64,000 nt of DNA. It comes from Artemia franciscana (lineage: Eukaryota; Arthropoda; Branchiopoda; Anostraca; Artemiidae). The stretch covers positions 30,187,310 through 30,251,309 of the forward strand of contig NC_088883.1 in assembly GCF_032884065.1 (NCBI RefSeq), read 5' to 3'. The position numbers and the translations under genes were made by a program. The notes under the pieces were generated by a model. That model worked only from the letters and a program-made list of their open reading frames with translations. It was not told where the DNA came from and ran no database searches. Shown piece by piece: positions 52,345 through 64,000 of the stretch (within the stretch, counting starts at the first letter, position 1; each line of letters starts with the position of its first letter).

Positions 52345-52880
52345 GTTAGAATAGAATAGAATATGATTTATTGGCTAAAATAGCACACAAGCTAGCATAA
52401 GCACGTCAGAACAATTATAATTACAATGATAAAATAAATGTTAAGGGATAAACATAGTTAAAAAGTTAAATCAATTATTAAAATGCGAAACAAAATAGGG
52501 AACGAAAGAGTTTTTGTACCTCATTGTCAACATTTGGGGACACAAGTCAAGTTGAGTATTTGGAGCTCTACGAGCATTAAGTCTTGTATTGGGAAGGATT
52601 GGGGGGTTTTCTTTGAAGTGGGGAAGAAGACGTCGATGATAGTCAGAACTAAGGCACTTGTGCCCGAAGTTCATGGTAAGGAAGTGACGTCGTGATTCCA
52701 ATGTAGTGAGTTCACGTCTAGCCAAACCTTCATCATAAGTAGTATAGGACGTCCCCAGTATAATTTTTATAGCTCTTTTTTGAATGCTTTCAATTTTAGA
52801 ACATCGGGATTTGGTCAGTCCAGGGTGCCAGACAGGGCAAGCATATTCAAGACAAGGTCTTATATAAGAACAATAAATTA
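52345..52880 (-). pseudogene. LINE 3' fragment (RT C-terminus)
   Basis: Minus strand. Broken frames give CPVWHPGL, an IQKRAIKII-type motif and then RRELTTLESRRHFLTMNFGH, a typical RT C-terminal region. The frame 52471-52725 is the best preserved part. The 3' tail is an (agaat)n run near 52350. 5'-truncated. Confidence 0.75.
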
Positions 52881-53269
52881 TTTTAAGGTCCCCCCCCTAG
52901 TCCATCATTTCCCCAAACACAAGCAACCAAAATTTTGAAACAGGCCTGGAAATTATGTCTTTGAGGATGAAAGCCGCCGCCCCCACTGTCCCCAGGGTAA
53001 GGGTGGTAATTTGTGCCCTGCAGGCATATAAGATTCTCTTGGAAAGTATACTCGAATAGACTTTGGAGGGGCTCATTGGATTGGAAACAAAAAGCTCTAG
53101 TGTCTCTTTCAGGAGTCAAAGGGATTAGAGTGCAGCTGCCCCCCTCCCCACATTCCACATTTCCCCAAATCTTTCTGATAGAACTTTTGAGATAGTCATT
53201 TGTTCAAAAACAATCAAAGATTGTAGGCAGCTCAATTGCACTGTCTAATTAAAAGGCAGTGTGGGCCAC

Positions 53270-53392
<123 letters not shown>

Positions 53393-53599
53393 TTTAAGAC
53401 CAGGGCACTTCGTATAAAAGGATCTGTCATAAGAACTTCAAGAGAAGCTCGTTCAACTTGAAATTGCGGGTCCTGTAGCCCTTTCTAATTGTCGAAAGTG
53501 ACTGGGTGGACATCCCCCCGGTCCCTCACTTCACCAAATACGCCTGATTGAAATTTAGAGAGATATGCATTTTATTCAGCGTAGTTGAAAGCTCTAGTA

Positions 53600-54100
53600 A
53601 TTAAGTAAGTAAAATATTTATTATCCATATTTTTCACATGGAACAAAATGGAGTACAATGAAAAAAAAAAATAAAAGTTGTTACAATGAAAATGTATGAA
53701 AAATATACAAAAAACAAAACATAACAAAAAACGTTAATTACATAATTTCCAAATATTCCCGCTCCACATCTGGGAGCCTTTATCAATAGGAGAAAAAAAT
53801 AAAGAAAGAGTGAGAAATAATAAATTTAAATCCTCCAAAAAAATAACACAACAAGGAAAAGGAAAAAAAGACAGGAATAAATATAGCTCAGTGAGTTTTA
53901 TTTGTTTGTTTATCTTTTGATTTTTTCTCTTTTCTGTGTTTTTTTGTTTTTTAACGATTTAAATTTATTTTGTTTTGTCTCTTCTTTTTCTTCGTTTATA
54001 AAGGCTCCCGGTTGCGGAGTTGAAATATTTGGAAATCTTTCAATTAATTTTTAATGGATATTTTTTGTTTTGTTTGGTTTTTAGTACGTTTTTAATAAGT
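53600..54100. repeat. Imperfect long hairpin
   Basis: The segment 53745-53790 (atttccaaatattcccgctcc) is the reverse complement of 53997-54042 with a few mismatches, and the inverted similarity extends through A-rich and T-rich arms. Possibly a foldback MITE. Confidence 0.55.
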
Positions 54101-54129
54101 TTTGTTCACTGCTTGATTGGTTAACCCTG

Positions 54130-54275
54130 TTTTTCAAACAGTTCATGACAACGAACTGTAAGTAAGGAAATCCGGCTCAATAGTGACCAACACTCTTAAA
54201 AACGGAATTTTGATACCAATAGACACATCGAAAGAATAATATTTTTATGCTGATTTTAAATATATAAGTTTCATC
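54130..54275 (+). repeat. Repeat family Z, 5' fragment
   Basis: Contains gaactgtaagtaagg, ggctcaatagtgacc and aatatataag, as in 3715-3840. Truncated after that. Confidence 0.65.
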
Positions 54276-54384
54276 AAGATCTCCCTATAAACCTGGTATT
54301 TGTATATTTGTCTCTGAAATGTCATTTTCTTGTGCCTTTGACTTTCGAATAATATATTCTAAACTTTGGCTTTGCTAGCGTTAC

Positions 54385-55230
54385 CTAAAAATAATGGAAA
54401 TATAGCAATGTAATGCAATAATATTTTTTTATTGAAATATTGGCATGTAGATTATTAGAATTTAAAAAACTGAATACTTGAGTCCATCTCATAAAATACT
54501 CCATCATATTTTCTCTTGATATTTCAGATATTCCATTTTTCAGGCCATCTACAACTTTTAACAACCTCGTCATACATTTCATCATTGATACTACTGTTTT
54601 AAATGAGTGTATCTCTTGATAAACTATCGATGGTACTAATAAATAATGCAGGTGCTTTGTTTTTCATCAATTCATCTTTATATTGCTTGTTGGAATTGCC
54701 TTTCAATGCCCATTTCACTTTACTTGTGATTTCACAGCCTACTATGACATTATTTTTTACATTGATTGCAGTTTTGGCACCTGGATAAGATATACATTAT
54801 GACATTGGTGCTACAGTAGGCTTGTCTTCTTTTGAATGCTAATGCTGGAAAGATGGTCACAGGATCTATCAACAGGTAACATTTTACCAGCTGCAGTAGC
54901 AAGAAGTTGGCCTTCGTCATCAACTAAAAGCTTAGGTTTGCATTCTCTTTGAGCACTATCATCCCTGGATTTAACACGTTACTGTCAGGACAACGCATGC
55001 TTACACTTGCAATAGAATTTCCATTAATGCTTGTTTCAGAGTTCAAATTTTCCTCCTTGTCAGCATTGAATGCTACGATGTCATTGTCATGAACACTTAC
55101 TTTCTTGAAATGTTTCACCTTCACATTTAAAAATAAAGATATGAGTCTTAATTCTTGTATTGCACAAGTGATACTGTTGGAAACGTACAATAAACTAGCT
55201 ATAATCGATGACAAGTCAAAGAGCCCCACA
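54385..55230 (-). pseudogene. Possible decayed coding region, unrecognised
   Basis: Minus-strand frames 54924-55229 (101 codons) and 54385-54585 (66 codons), plus an intervening frame with a PGAKTAINVKNNVIVG segment, suggest a broken gene. I do not recognise a domain. It could be an old transposase or a captured gene. Confidence 0.3.
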
Positions 55231-56869
55231 GGGCCATCTTCTTTTAAAATTCTGGATTCGGCAAAAGATTGAAAATTCCTTGGGCGTGATAGTGCATGCT
55301 AGAGGTGTCATCAGGCAGGTAAATTGTGCCACGCTGACATCAACTGCCATGCAGTTATCTTCTAAGTTAAAGCGATTGATTCTTGTATAAGCAGATGATT
55401 TTGCAGGAAAGTGCCTGAAAATGTATTAGAAGTTAGGAGGTATGCCGGAAGGTGTCAGCCCTAGTGCGCTAAAGTGGTGTGAAGCTCCACGGGGTGCATC
55501 ACAGTGGCGATGTATTGCAAAAACACAAGACAGCGGATTTAATGTGTGTTTTATCATTAAAATATCCGAGAATACCTTAGGAATGATGAAGGGTGCCATA
55601 AGGGATCATATGCCAGTCGTAGTGTGGAACGGTGGCATTAATTGTCTTGGACTATTACGTTAGGGGGTGTTTCTCGAAAAAATGAACCAATCGATTTAAA
55701 GAATATTTTTATCATAAGAATATCTGAGAATGCCATAGAAATAGAAATACCAGAGGTTGCCATGTGCCAGCCATAGTGTGCCATAGGTCATAGATTGAGA
55801 GGAAAACACCAACAAAGAATGCACAAAATATGGAATTTAGTTACATGTCCTGTCCCCTCTCCCTTTAAATGACCTCTAATAAGTCACCCATCTGGCGTCC
55901 CTATTGAAAGCTCTCAAAAATATCGTTCTAATGTGGCTTAAATTCATCTATAACGAGACTATGGAAAACACGAAGAAAATTTTATTAACATATATGCTTT
56001 TTAACCAGTAATGCCTAGTCTTGTCTAAAAGAAACATGGCATTTTCATTAAAACTTCTTAGAAATATCTTTTAATAAGTACTCTCCTCCTCTCCTGGAAT
56101 TGGTTTCTAGGGTTCCCGCCTTTCTTCAATTATCGCGTTTTTGCTTATATTTTATCCTATATTAGCTTTTTTCACGTTTTGTTTTTCCTTTTGTTGAGTT
56201 TTATCTGCTTTTTTCGTGATTTCATGATTTTATCATGTTCTTTCATTAATAAAACTTTTATTTACAATAAAAATCAGAGTCCTAGAAAGTAATGTCTTGG
56301 TCGCCTTGGAAAATTAATAAAATTGTAACAAGCAGTTACAAATGAAACGTAACCAATTTCCAGTAATTGATTTTCTCCTCCCCGTGTCAGTTATTCCAGA
56401 CTCTGCAAACACGAAATGCAAAGCTTTATTAATCATTTTTACCAGAAAGTATTTCCCGAATTATAATATTAGGAATTCTTTCTTGGCACTGATGGTTAAA
56501 GTGGCATTCCATCGGAAAAATCTCTTTCGATTCCAAAGTGAACGGAAATCTTCGGATTACAAAGGTTTCCTAAGGAGAACTTCTATAAGGAAATGTTTCG
56601 AAGAAAAATATCTTAAAACAAAAAAATTTGAAAAGAAATGAAATCCCGAAGAAAAAGTCCCTCTGAAGAAAGGAACCCACCGAAGAAAAAAGTCTTGAAG
56701 AAAATAAAATCATGACGAAAAAAGTATCTCTTAAATTATTACATGTCACACACGTGTGGGTCATACTTAGTTACAAGCTGGGGTATTCCACGGGCTCACT
56801 GAATAAAAAAAGTCATGCTAGAATGCATCACTCTCAGTTACAACCAGGGATTTCCACTTGACTAGTATG
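55231..56869. other. Non-coding with simple repeats
   Basis: No recognised gene. Related sentences of DNA around catatgccagtcgtagtgtgg (55608) and catgtgccagccatagtgtg (55761) suggest a decayed direct duplication. A gaagaaa-rich tract lies at 56570-56730. Confidence 0.4.
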
Positions 56870-57092
56870 CCACCGTTGGCATTTGTTGCCAGAGGGCCCG
56901 ATGAAATCGGAAGCTAGGGCCCTTGGTGGAATTGGATGCTAGGTGTCCGTTGGAACTGATTTCTAGAGCTCCTATTGGAATTGACTACTAGGGGCTCCTG
57001 GTAGAATTTAGCCGTATTGCCCCCCACTGGAATTGGTTGCTAGGGCCTCCAGTGGGATTCTTCGCCAGGGTTTCCATTGGAATTGGTTGCTA
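56870..57092 (+). repeat. Minisatellite, ~30-bp unit
   Basis: Variants of ggaattggttgctaggg recur about seven times at 27-34-base intervals. Confidence 0.75.
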
Positions 57093-58130
57093 AAACAAAG
57101 ACATCATGAAGAAAATATTTGCATAAGTCAACAAATAATTCCTATTATGTAACAAACACCTGCTTCCTGAAGAAAACATACCCCATAATGTTACAAACAC
57201 CCGCATCTTGAAGAAAATTAATATCACCTGCGTCTTAACGGAATCGCCATTAAATTTCTTCGTGGTCTTAAACCATTAAGGAAGAAAAGAGTAGCGCCTA
57301 TGGTTTTGTTTAAAATAATCTTGGCCATACTACTTACATAGTAGCCACGTAATTCATTGTGCTATGCATTTGGAGAGTAGCTTGGTACACAGCAGCCAGG
57401 TAATTCATTATATATATTCTAGCTGTATTTAAAGCCTATTGCGTATTTGACACTTTACTGAAAACGAATTATATTAAAGAAATGTTCTTTTGTAAAGTTA
57501 AATCTTGAACTGACGAATTTTCAGCTGTAAATTTCATTATATATCAAATATTCAGTTTAATTTAGTTTTTTCCAAAACTGTTAAAGACACATTCAGTGAT
57601 TAGTTAAAGCACCAATGACGCAGTAGGCTTTAGATTTTTATAGTTAGGGAGTGAGGCAGTAGCTGAACTCTTGTTTGTTGTGATTTGTTCCATTTTTGCT
57701 CAGATTTGTATATTCAATTCAGGTCTTACTCCTTTTAATATTTAATTATTCATTTATATTACTACCTGTTCTATGTTTGCTATGTTTGTTTATTTAATTT
57801 TCTTCGTTTCGGGTTTCCTCTATTCTCTTATAGTTAAAGGTTTTTCTCTGTTGTAACCTTGATTTGCATATTCAATTTAAGTTTTACCCGTTTCAAGATT
57901 CTGTGTAATTCTATTATAATATGTTATGCGCTCATTTGATTTCATTTCACATTCTTTTGATTGATACATTTCATTTCTGTACGTTTTCGGTTTCATTTAT
58001 TCTTTAAGTATAGTTTCCGGTCGTTTTTATTTGAATTATTACAGATTTTTTTTCCGATGATCTTAAGTTTGATATGGCCTTTACTTTTCTTTGAAATACT
58101 TCTTTTTTGGAATTTTTTTTATTAACATTT
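57093..58130. other. Non-coding, AT-rich
   Basis: Nothing supportable beyond short T-rich runs and a duplicated acaaacacctgc-type phrase near 57150-57215. Confidence 0.4.
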
Positions 58131-58640
58131 TAAGAACTGGCAATTTGCATAAGTTACAACCTTCTCACCTGGAGCTTTGAGGGATTTTTCAACCCATAAG
58201 TTGTAGTTATAAGAAATTTGGGCTTTTTTGAAAAAAATGTCGATTTGAAAATTTTGATTGGATACATTTGGGAGAAAATAGCGCTGGGGGAGAAGGATGG
58301 TTACCCTCCGATCACTTTCGACTCTTAAAAGGAGACAGAAATTTTGATTTCCAATCGAATTGGCCTCTTTCAAAATTTGTACGACCACCCCTTCCATAAA
58401 AACTTATATGTTAAAGATGGGGAACTAGTATAACTTATAGCCATTGCCTTGATGGTGGGGAGAGGGGGGGGTATCATAATTATAGTTAATTGACATTTGG
58501 ACTATTTTGATCTAAAGATCTATCTCGAAATTTTGATAGGAAGCATTTGGTCAAAAAACTACGTGAAGGGGGACTGGTTGCCGTCCGATTACTCTTGACT
58601 TTTAAATAACGAGCTAAAACTTTCAATTTTAATGATAAAA
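58131..58640. repeat. Diverged direct duplication
   Basis: 58195-58370 and 58430-58620 are related, for instance aaattttgattggatacatttgg against aaattttgataggaagcatttgg. They are probably parts of a dispersed repeat. Confidence 0.55.
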
Positions 58641-59319
58641 CATTGAATCCTTATTGCCTTTACTGCAGGCAATGCTGTAGCAATGCAGGCAATGCAGGCA
58701 TTACTGCAGGCAATGTAAGCTCTACAATAGGGTCATCTCATATGCTCAACCTGACGATTTGATTTTCATTAAAATCGATTTAATTCGATTTAATTATTTC
58801 CTCCCTCTTCCAAAAATCACAAAAATATTTTCAGGCTCGCAGTTCTTGATGGTCAAAATTAAACTTAATGTTAATGTTAAATATTAAACTCATTTCATCA
58901 ACACAGACCATGAAATCAAACTAGGCTTTTCAGACCACACTCTTATATAACACCATAAGAAGGCATATTTTTTATTGGGAGGGGGGCATTCACTTATACA
59001 TGTGGCCCTTTTTAATTATTGCATTTAATTGTAAATAGTACCAACAAAATTGAAAACAGCACAAATAATTTGATTTTTGATTAATATTTCTTCAGGTGTA
59101 CATACTCATTATATCGCAGAAAAAGCAATTATCCCTACGCCAGATTTTTCATCAAATTAAACACGGTATAATTAAATACCGAACGATAAATTTCTCCGAA
59201 ACTGTTAGTACCAGATTGACATGGTTCCTCTGTGGAGTTTTCAGCCTTTTTTTATTTATTTACTACAATGTCAAACCAGGGAATCGGATGCAAAGGTTTG
59301 CTTAGATCTATCTAATTTG
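58641..59319. other. Non-coding with a GCAGGCAAT microrepeat
   Basis: gcaggcaat-type units occur five times at 58664-58716. The rest is AT-rich and unassigned. Confidence 0.5.
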
Positions 59320-60500
59320 ACCCGATCTCAACGATAATTTTAGATATATTGGACATAATATATATGCATATAGTAATAATAACCAAACTCTAAAAAATGG
59401 AACTTCGATGACAGTAAATATAGAAAAAATTGAATTTTTATGTTGATTCCAAATATATAAAATTCATTTAGTTCAATATGACTGATAAAAAGCTACGAGC
59501 CGGAGAAGATGTGCCTGAATTTGTAAAAAATCAGGCATTTTGGGGGTATGCACCCCCAAAATGTCAAGCGAGCTTAATGATAATCCCACCCTCTGATTCA
59601 GAACTTAAGAAAATTTTACTATAGAGGTTTCAAGCTCCTATGTACAAAAATTTAGATTTTTGTTTACCAGATGAAATATCACGGGTGGCTGTTAATTTGT
59701 TTCTTCCTTAGAGTAATCGTATCGAACCAATAGTCCTAGATGATGTGGAGAGAGCTCATTTGAACGGAAACCAAAAGTTTTAGGGCCCTTCTTAAGTGAT
59801 CCAAACGATTAGATGGTAACTAGCCCTCCTCCCACGCCCGTTTTTTTCTAAATTCATCTGATCTCAAATTGTGAGATCCAATATAATTGTGAGATCCATA
59901 ATATCCAATATAGTTGAAAGTTCTAATACCTATGCTTTTGGAGATAACATAACCCCCGTGGTCCCAGGGGAAAAGGCTATAAGCTATGTAATTTGCAGTT
60001 GTTCACAGATACTATTTGTTTCTGGGGAATTTCCTGTAGGGAAAATTTTCTATGAATAGGAATTTTCCAGGGTAAATTGTACATGGGAGGATGGATTTCC
60101 TGGCACTATTAAAAAAGGTCCGAAATTAAATAAAAATAAACACGTGGTAAAGTAAAAATAAACTACGACAGGAGCTGTCGTAGAAACTTCAAAATGGGAT
60201 TTTTCAATTGGTAATCGCAAGTTCTAGTTCCCTTTTTAATAGTCAAAAGCACTATAGTTATTTAGCACTTTAGAAAATTTCCTTACTGCTCTAATTAAAC
60301 GACTCTTGCGTTCCAGGAGTCGCTATTAAAGAACCAAAAAGAAAACTAAGACATTAGCGTAAAGAGTTAGGAGTTGAGGAGGGGGTAACCCCTTTTGTAT
60401 ACACAATAATTTCTGTTTGTTTTAAGGTTTAATATTATCTTGCTTTCAGTTGAAAAAATTTGTCTATTTGAACTTTTTTTTAATGTTTTTTTTTATAATA
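59320..60500 (+). repeat. Repeat family Z, long copy
   Basis: Collinear with 3715-5330 but without the Penelope insert. Shared blocks include aatatataaaattcattt, ctcatttgaacggaaacc, agttgaaagttctaatacctatgc and gttaggagttgaggagg. This copy helps define the family's full length of about 1.2 kb. Confidence 0.7.
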
Positions 60501-60559
60501 CTGTGAAATCCGGCTCTACCTCCATGGAAAAAAATACCCCCCCCCCCTAGTATGATCCT

Positions 60560-61430
60560 CTAGACAATTCAACCCATATGAAAATTTACCCCAAACTTTA
60601 ACCTCCACACGTAAAATTGAGGCGGCAAAAAGATAGCAAAGATAATAAAAAGAATTTCGAATAGAAATTCTGGCATATTCCCCCAGTATAAAACTTTCAC
60701 TGGATAGTTCAACCGCCGGAAACTTCCTTCTTCATAGAAAATCCCCCCAGCAGAGAGTTCACAACCCTTCCCGATCTGAGAAATGTATTCATAATTCCCA
60801 GTAACAAACACTATACGTAGACGATGGGCAACCTTTATAACTTAAGGACCTTCCCCGAGGGGCTGTGGGGACTATGCTATCACTAAAGGCATAGTTTTAG
60901 GATCTTTCAACTACGCTAAACAGAATGGCTATCTCAAAGTTTTGATCGTATAACTTTAGTAAAAAGAGGGCATGGGAGGGGCTAGCTTCCCTCCAGTCTT
61001 TTGTTCATTTAAAAAGGGCACTAGAACTTTTAATTTCCGTTTAAATGATCCCTCTTTCGATATTATAGGACTATTGGTTCACTACCTTCAGCCCTGGAAG
61101 GAAAAAAGACGAAAGAATAAACATGCATCTGCGATCTTTCTTTTGGCAAAAATTCCTAAACTCTACATTTTTGCAGATAGAAACTTGAAACGGTTATGTG
61201 GTTCTCATTAAGGTTTTCTGACTTTTAGGGGGTATTCCCTCCCATTCTGAAAATATTCCCAGACATTCAATGGTTAACACTAAAGTTAATTAATCTTATA
61301 TATTCGGAATCAGCGTATTTAGCTGATATAGACTATCTATTGATACCAAACTTAAGTTTTTTAGAGTTTTGGTTACTATTGAGCCGCGTCGCTTCCTGCT
61401 TACAGTTTGTTACCTCAAACTGTATGATAA
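60560..61430 (-). repeat. Repeat family Z, inverted copy
   Basis: On the minus strand it begins near 61425 with acagtttgaggtaacaaactg and ggctcaatagtaacc, the family start. Together with 59320-60500 it forms an inverted pair. Confidence 0.6.
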
Positions 61431-61514
61431 AAATGTAATAAGTGGTGGATTCATTTTCAACCTTGCTAAACTATCTTGGAAACTGCAAATTTGCCAAAAC
61501 GGCAATTTTTTCTC

Positions 61515-61680
61515 CCTCTGCAGTTTTCTTAGAAAATTTTTCTTAGTTTTTAGACTTTTGGTTTCCATGTGCTGTTTTTTTAGAAAATTTTTCTTAGTTT
61601 TTAGACTTTTGGTTTTCATGCGCTATTTTTCTTAGAAAAGTTTTCTTAGTTTTTAGACTTTTGATTTCCATGTGCTATTT
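61515..61680 (+). repeat. Tandem repeat, ~55-bp unit, three copies
   Basis: The unit contains tcttagtttttagactttt followed by ggtttccatgtgct. Confidence 0.85.
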
Positions 61681-63046
61681 TGAACCCTTTTAGTGCCTTT
61701 AAAAGCTCAAGCTGTAATTTCCTCAAAAAATGATTACTTAAGTAAAAAAAAAGGGCTTGAAAACAGCATAAAGTGGTTTATTCAATCATATTCTAGCTAA
61801 CTTTTGTTGAAAATCCCACACTAACCAGAAGTGTTCCCTCTTTGTCGGTAGGTTAACCTAGTGAAAAGAACATCACTCCCCGCAAGCTAACACGTGATCA
61901 GTATTTACCTTATGACCTACTAGAATTTTGATATTGAGGCTTAAAAAAAGCTTAGCCAACCTTTCTTGTTTCTCTTTTTTTGTTGGTTCTTAGTTAGTTC
62001 AATGACTGAACACAAGATTAAATTGGATCAAATTCGTTGAGCGCTAATTAATCCAAATTTCAAACGTTCAGGTTCTTTTGTTTTCGGTGAGAGTTCTTAA
62101 TTTTTTATCAGTTGATCCAATTGATTGAACTGGCACACAGCCAACAAATTAGAGGTGGCGTTATTTTCTATTTACACTACGAACACAGAAAGGTTGCTGT
62201 TAGATTTTTTTTCATATATGAAGTTAATAGACAAAGAAAAAGTAGCACTTTTGTGCGACACTTACTGGCTTTTGATGGAAAAGTGCGGTTTTCGGTGTCG
62301 TACGTAATACAGTACGACAATGATAAAAAAAGTGCAGCAAACTCACAAAAGTGCGACATTTAGCTACCTTAACAGTGACAGAAACTGTATATTTTACGTG
62401 GCAGAATGCCATGCATGAACATAAACATGGTATATTTCTGGTTATATGCGATGGCATGCGCGCTTTGAAAAACGGAAGAATTTTTGCTAAGATGTTTTCC
62501 TCAGAAATTGCCTACCGACTGATTTGCATACCCGACTGACTGATCGTATCTCAAACAGTAAGCTGTGCGAAAGTGTGGTTCAATCCACGGATGAAAGATG
62601 ACAGATTGCAAAGATTTTATTGGCCAGCCGCCTGCGGCCAAACGAAAAGCAGGTTGTTCCCAGTTGGGGTGGATGGATGTTTTAAGGAAAGGGCTAAGGG
62701 AAATGGGAACTTCCTAGAAGGGGATATAGAGGGAGTCTTTGTATAGATTGAGATGGAGGAGGAGCGTCATAGCTGTGTTGGCCTCAGGTGGATAGGTGGT
62801 GCAATGAGTTGTTAGTAATAGTATTAGTGGCATGTGCAAGAGCGTAGCTAGGGGGAGTAATTGAATATAGCTGTTCCCAGGCTCAGCCTCTGAAGAGCGC
62901 TGAACTAAGTTCTTTTTCACTCATATGGAGAGGGGGGCGTAGAAACTGACATTGTTCCCAGGCACAAAAATTACTTCGCCTCTGAATCCATGAATATATT
63001 TTATTGTGTCCAATTCTTATAAGAATCTTTAAATCTGTATTTGCAG
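61681..63046. other. Mostly non-coding
   Basis: No recognised gene. Contains a GC-rich hairpin (ggccagccgcctgcggcc, near 62621-62638). Related phrases with aagtgcgaca on both strands lie near 62245-62360. Confidence 0.4.
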
Positions 63047-63337
63047 GGTATACCAAAAATAGTTCATTCGCACAATTATCAACGAACTGTCGATGAAAGA
63101 GTTCCACTTCTTAATGTCCGATATGAATTTGTCTTTCCGCAAATTGAAGTATTACGGCCCATAGAAGACAGTGGCTATTCCAATATCCCAGAAGAAACAG
63201 AATATAATGAATCTAATGAAGAAAATGATGACATGTTCTATGTTGAAGAACACCCTGAAGTAATATTAGATAATCACCAGGACCCGGTACTTGTTGATGA
63301 AGATTATTTTGACAATGAATACGAAGAAACTAGTGAG
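63047..63337 (+). CDS. Possible internal exon of a host gene
   Basis: The segment is flanked by a splice acceptor-like tctgtatttgcag (ending 63046) and a donor-like gag/gtatgt (donor at 63338). It is 291 bases, exactly 97 codons, in a frame open through both borders. The encoded peptide starts GIPKIVHSHNYQ and is very acidic (a stretch reading EETEYNESNEENDD). It has no domain I recognise. It stands apart from the repeats around it and could be an exon of a gene that continues outside the window. It could also be chance. Confidence 0.4.
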
Positions 63338-64000
63338 GTATGTAACAAGTCCTCTGAGAAGCGGAACATACAGTACAAAGAAACAAATAGAAATATTATA
63401 ATATGTTGTTTGTCGTAAGGCTATCTCCTCACCTTGAAATGATTTATTATTAATCAGATATTTCTTACCATAAATCAATTTTCTTTTCAAGGTAAATTTT
63501 AGAGGTGGCAATAAAAAAAAAAGTTTAGAGTTAATTAAAAAGACCATTAGGGACAAATAAAATCAAAGCCAAACTCTGATCAGGAACGCTAGAGGATGCA
63601 TTAGGAATACAAACCAATTCCGTATGACTCATTAATCTTGCATTAAGATTTTTTGTGGAATCACTTTCAGGGAGGAGGGAATTAGGTAAAAAAAAAACTT
63701 TACAAAGCGCATCAAAAATTTGTTTATGCAATTTATTACTTTCTACGAGTCCCGAAAAATATTTTGGAGGGAGGGATTACTCGTTTTAACCTCCCCCCCC
63801 CCTTCCTGGTTGTCAACTCTTTCATAGGACTTCCATCTCCAACTACTTTCACTAAGGTGAAAAGATGATGTAATAAGTCATATGAGAATATGATATCCTA
63901 GGCATTGTTTGAACCATATACTGTACTAGAATAAGATTTGAACCAAACGATAAAAGTCGCTAAGTCGGCTATATCCTTAAGTTCAGAAAACTTTGTCAGA
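63338..64000. other. Possible intron or intergenic DNA
   Basis: AT-rich; no further exon, repeat or RNA gene recognised up to the window end. Confidence 0.4.

Noticed and set aside
56342..56764. Overlapping ORFs on both strands in a Lys/Phe-rich tract
   Set aside because: They are readings of a gaagaaa-rich low-complexity tract.

Overview
This window is eukaryotic and dominated by transposable elements. It is AT-rich and has no operons or bacterial-type genes. It carries non-LTR retrotransposons, a Penelope-like fragment, hAT transposons, a Helitron and a very large env-bearing Ty3/Gypsy element. This mix fits an arthropod genome. A crustacean such as a brine shrimp is my guess, but nothing here proves the species. 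Only one short segment (63047-63337) looks like a possible host-gene exon.

Layout, left half: a decayed hAT transposase C-terminus (1-473); a MITE end followed by a ~143-bp satellite array (930-3165); a dispersed repeat carrying a Penelope fragment (3715-5424); LINE-A, broken by a second Penelope fragment and ending in three tandem copies of its RT C-terminal region (5428-7975); LINE-B, a nearly full-length non-LTR element whose ORF1 begins with a PWWP-like domain (8951-13475), facing an inverted truncated copy (13495-14944); and a ~2.8-kb foldback element (14945-17731).

Middle: four elements are nested, and each boundary can be read in the sequence. A hAT element (18793-49739, 8-bp duplication CTTATATT) was hit by LINE-C (about 20560-48040, possible ATTAC duplication). 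LINE-C ORF1 was hit by an LTR retrotransposon (21004-44298, 4-bp duplication CTAT). The pol gene of that element was hit by a Helitron (23752-26794, inserted between A and T). LINE-C also holds a 373-bp hAT-type MITE (45427-45799).

The most interesting object is the LTR element. Without the Helitron it is about 20.25 kb, with 866-868-bp LTRs about 99% identical by eye, so it is young. It encodes gag, protease, RT/RNase H, an integrase with a very long disordered tail, and an insect-errantivirus/baculovirus-F-like envelope. Between integrase and envelope lies an accessory block: a possible DEDDh-type exonuclease-like protein, a tandem pair of related proteins ending in a SOCS-box-like motif (the first copy broken), and an AKAP7-type 2H phosphoesterase. 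By analogy with SOCS/BC-box proteins such as lentiviral Vif and with the 2H phosphoesterases of some RNA viruses, this block could act against host defence. That is inference from motifs only.

Right side (49740-64000): LINE 3' fragments, MITEs, a long TA microsatellite, minisatellites, several copies of an unclassified dispersed repeat, and the possible exon near the right edge.
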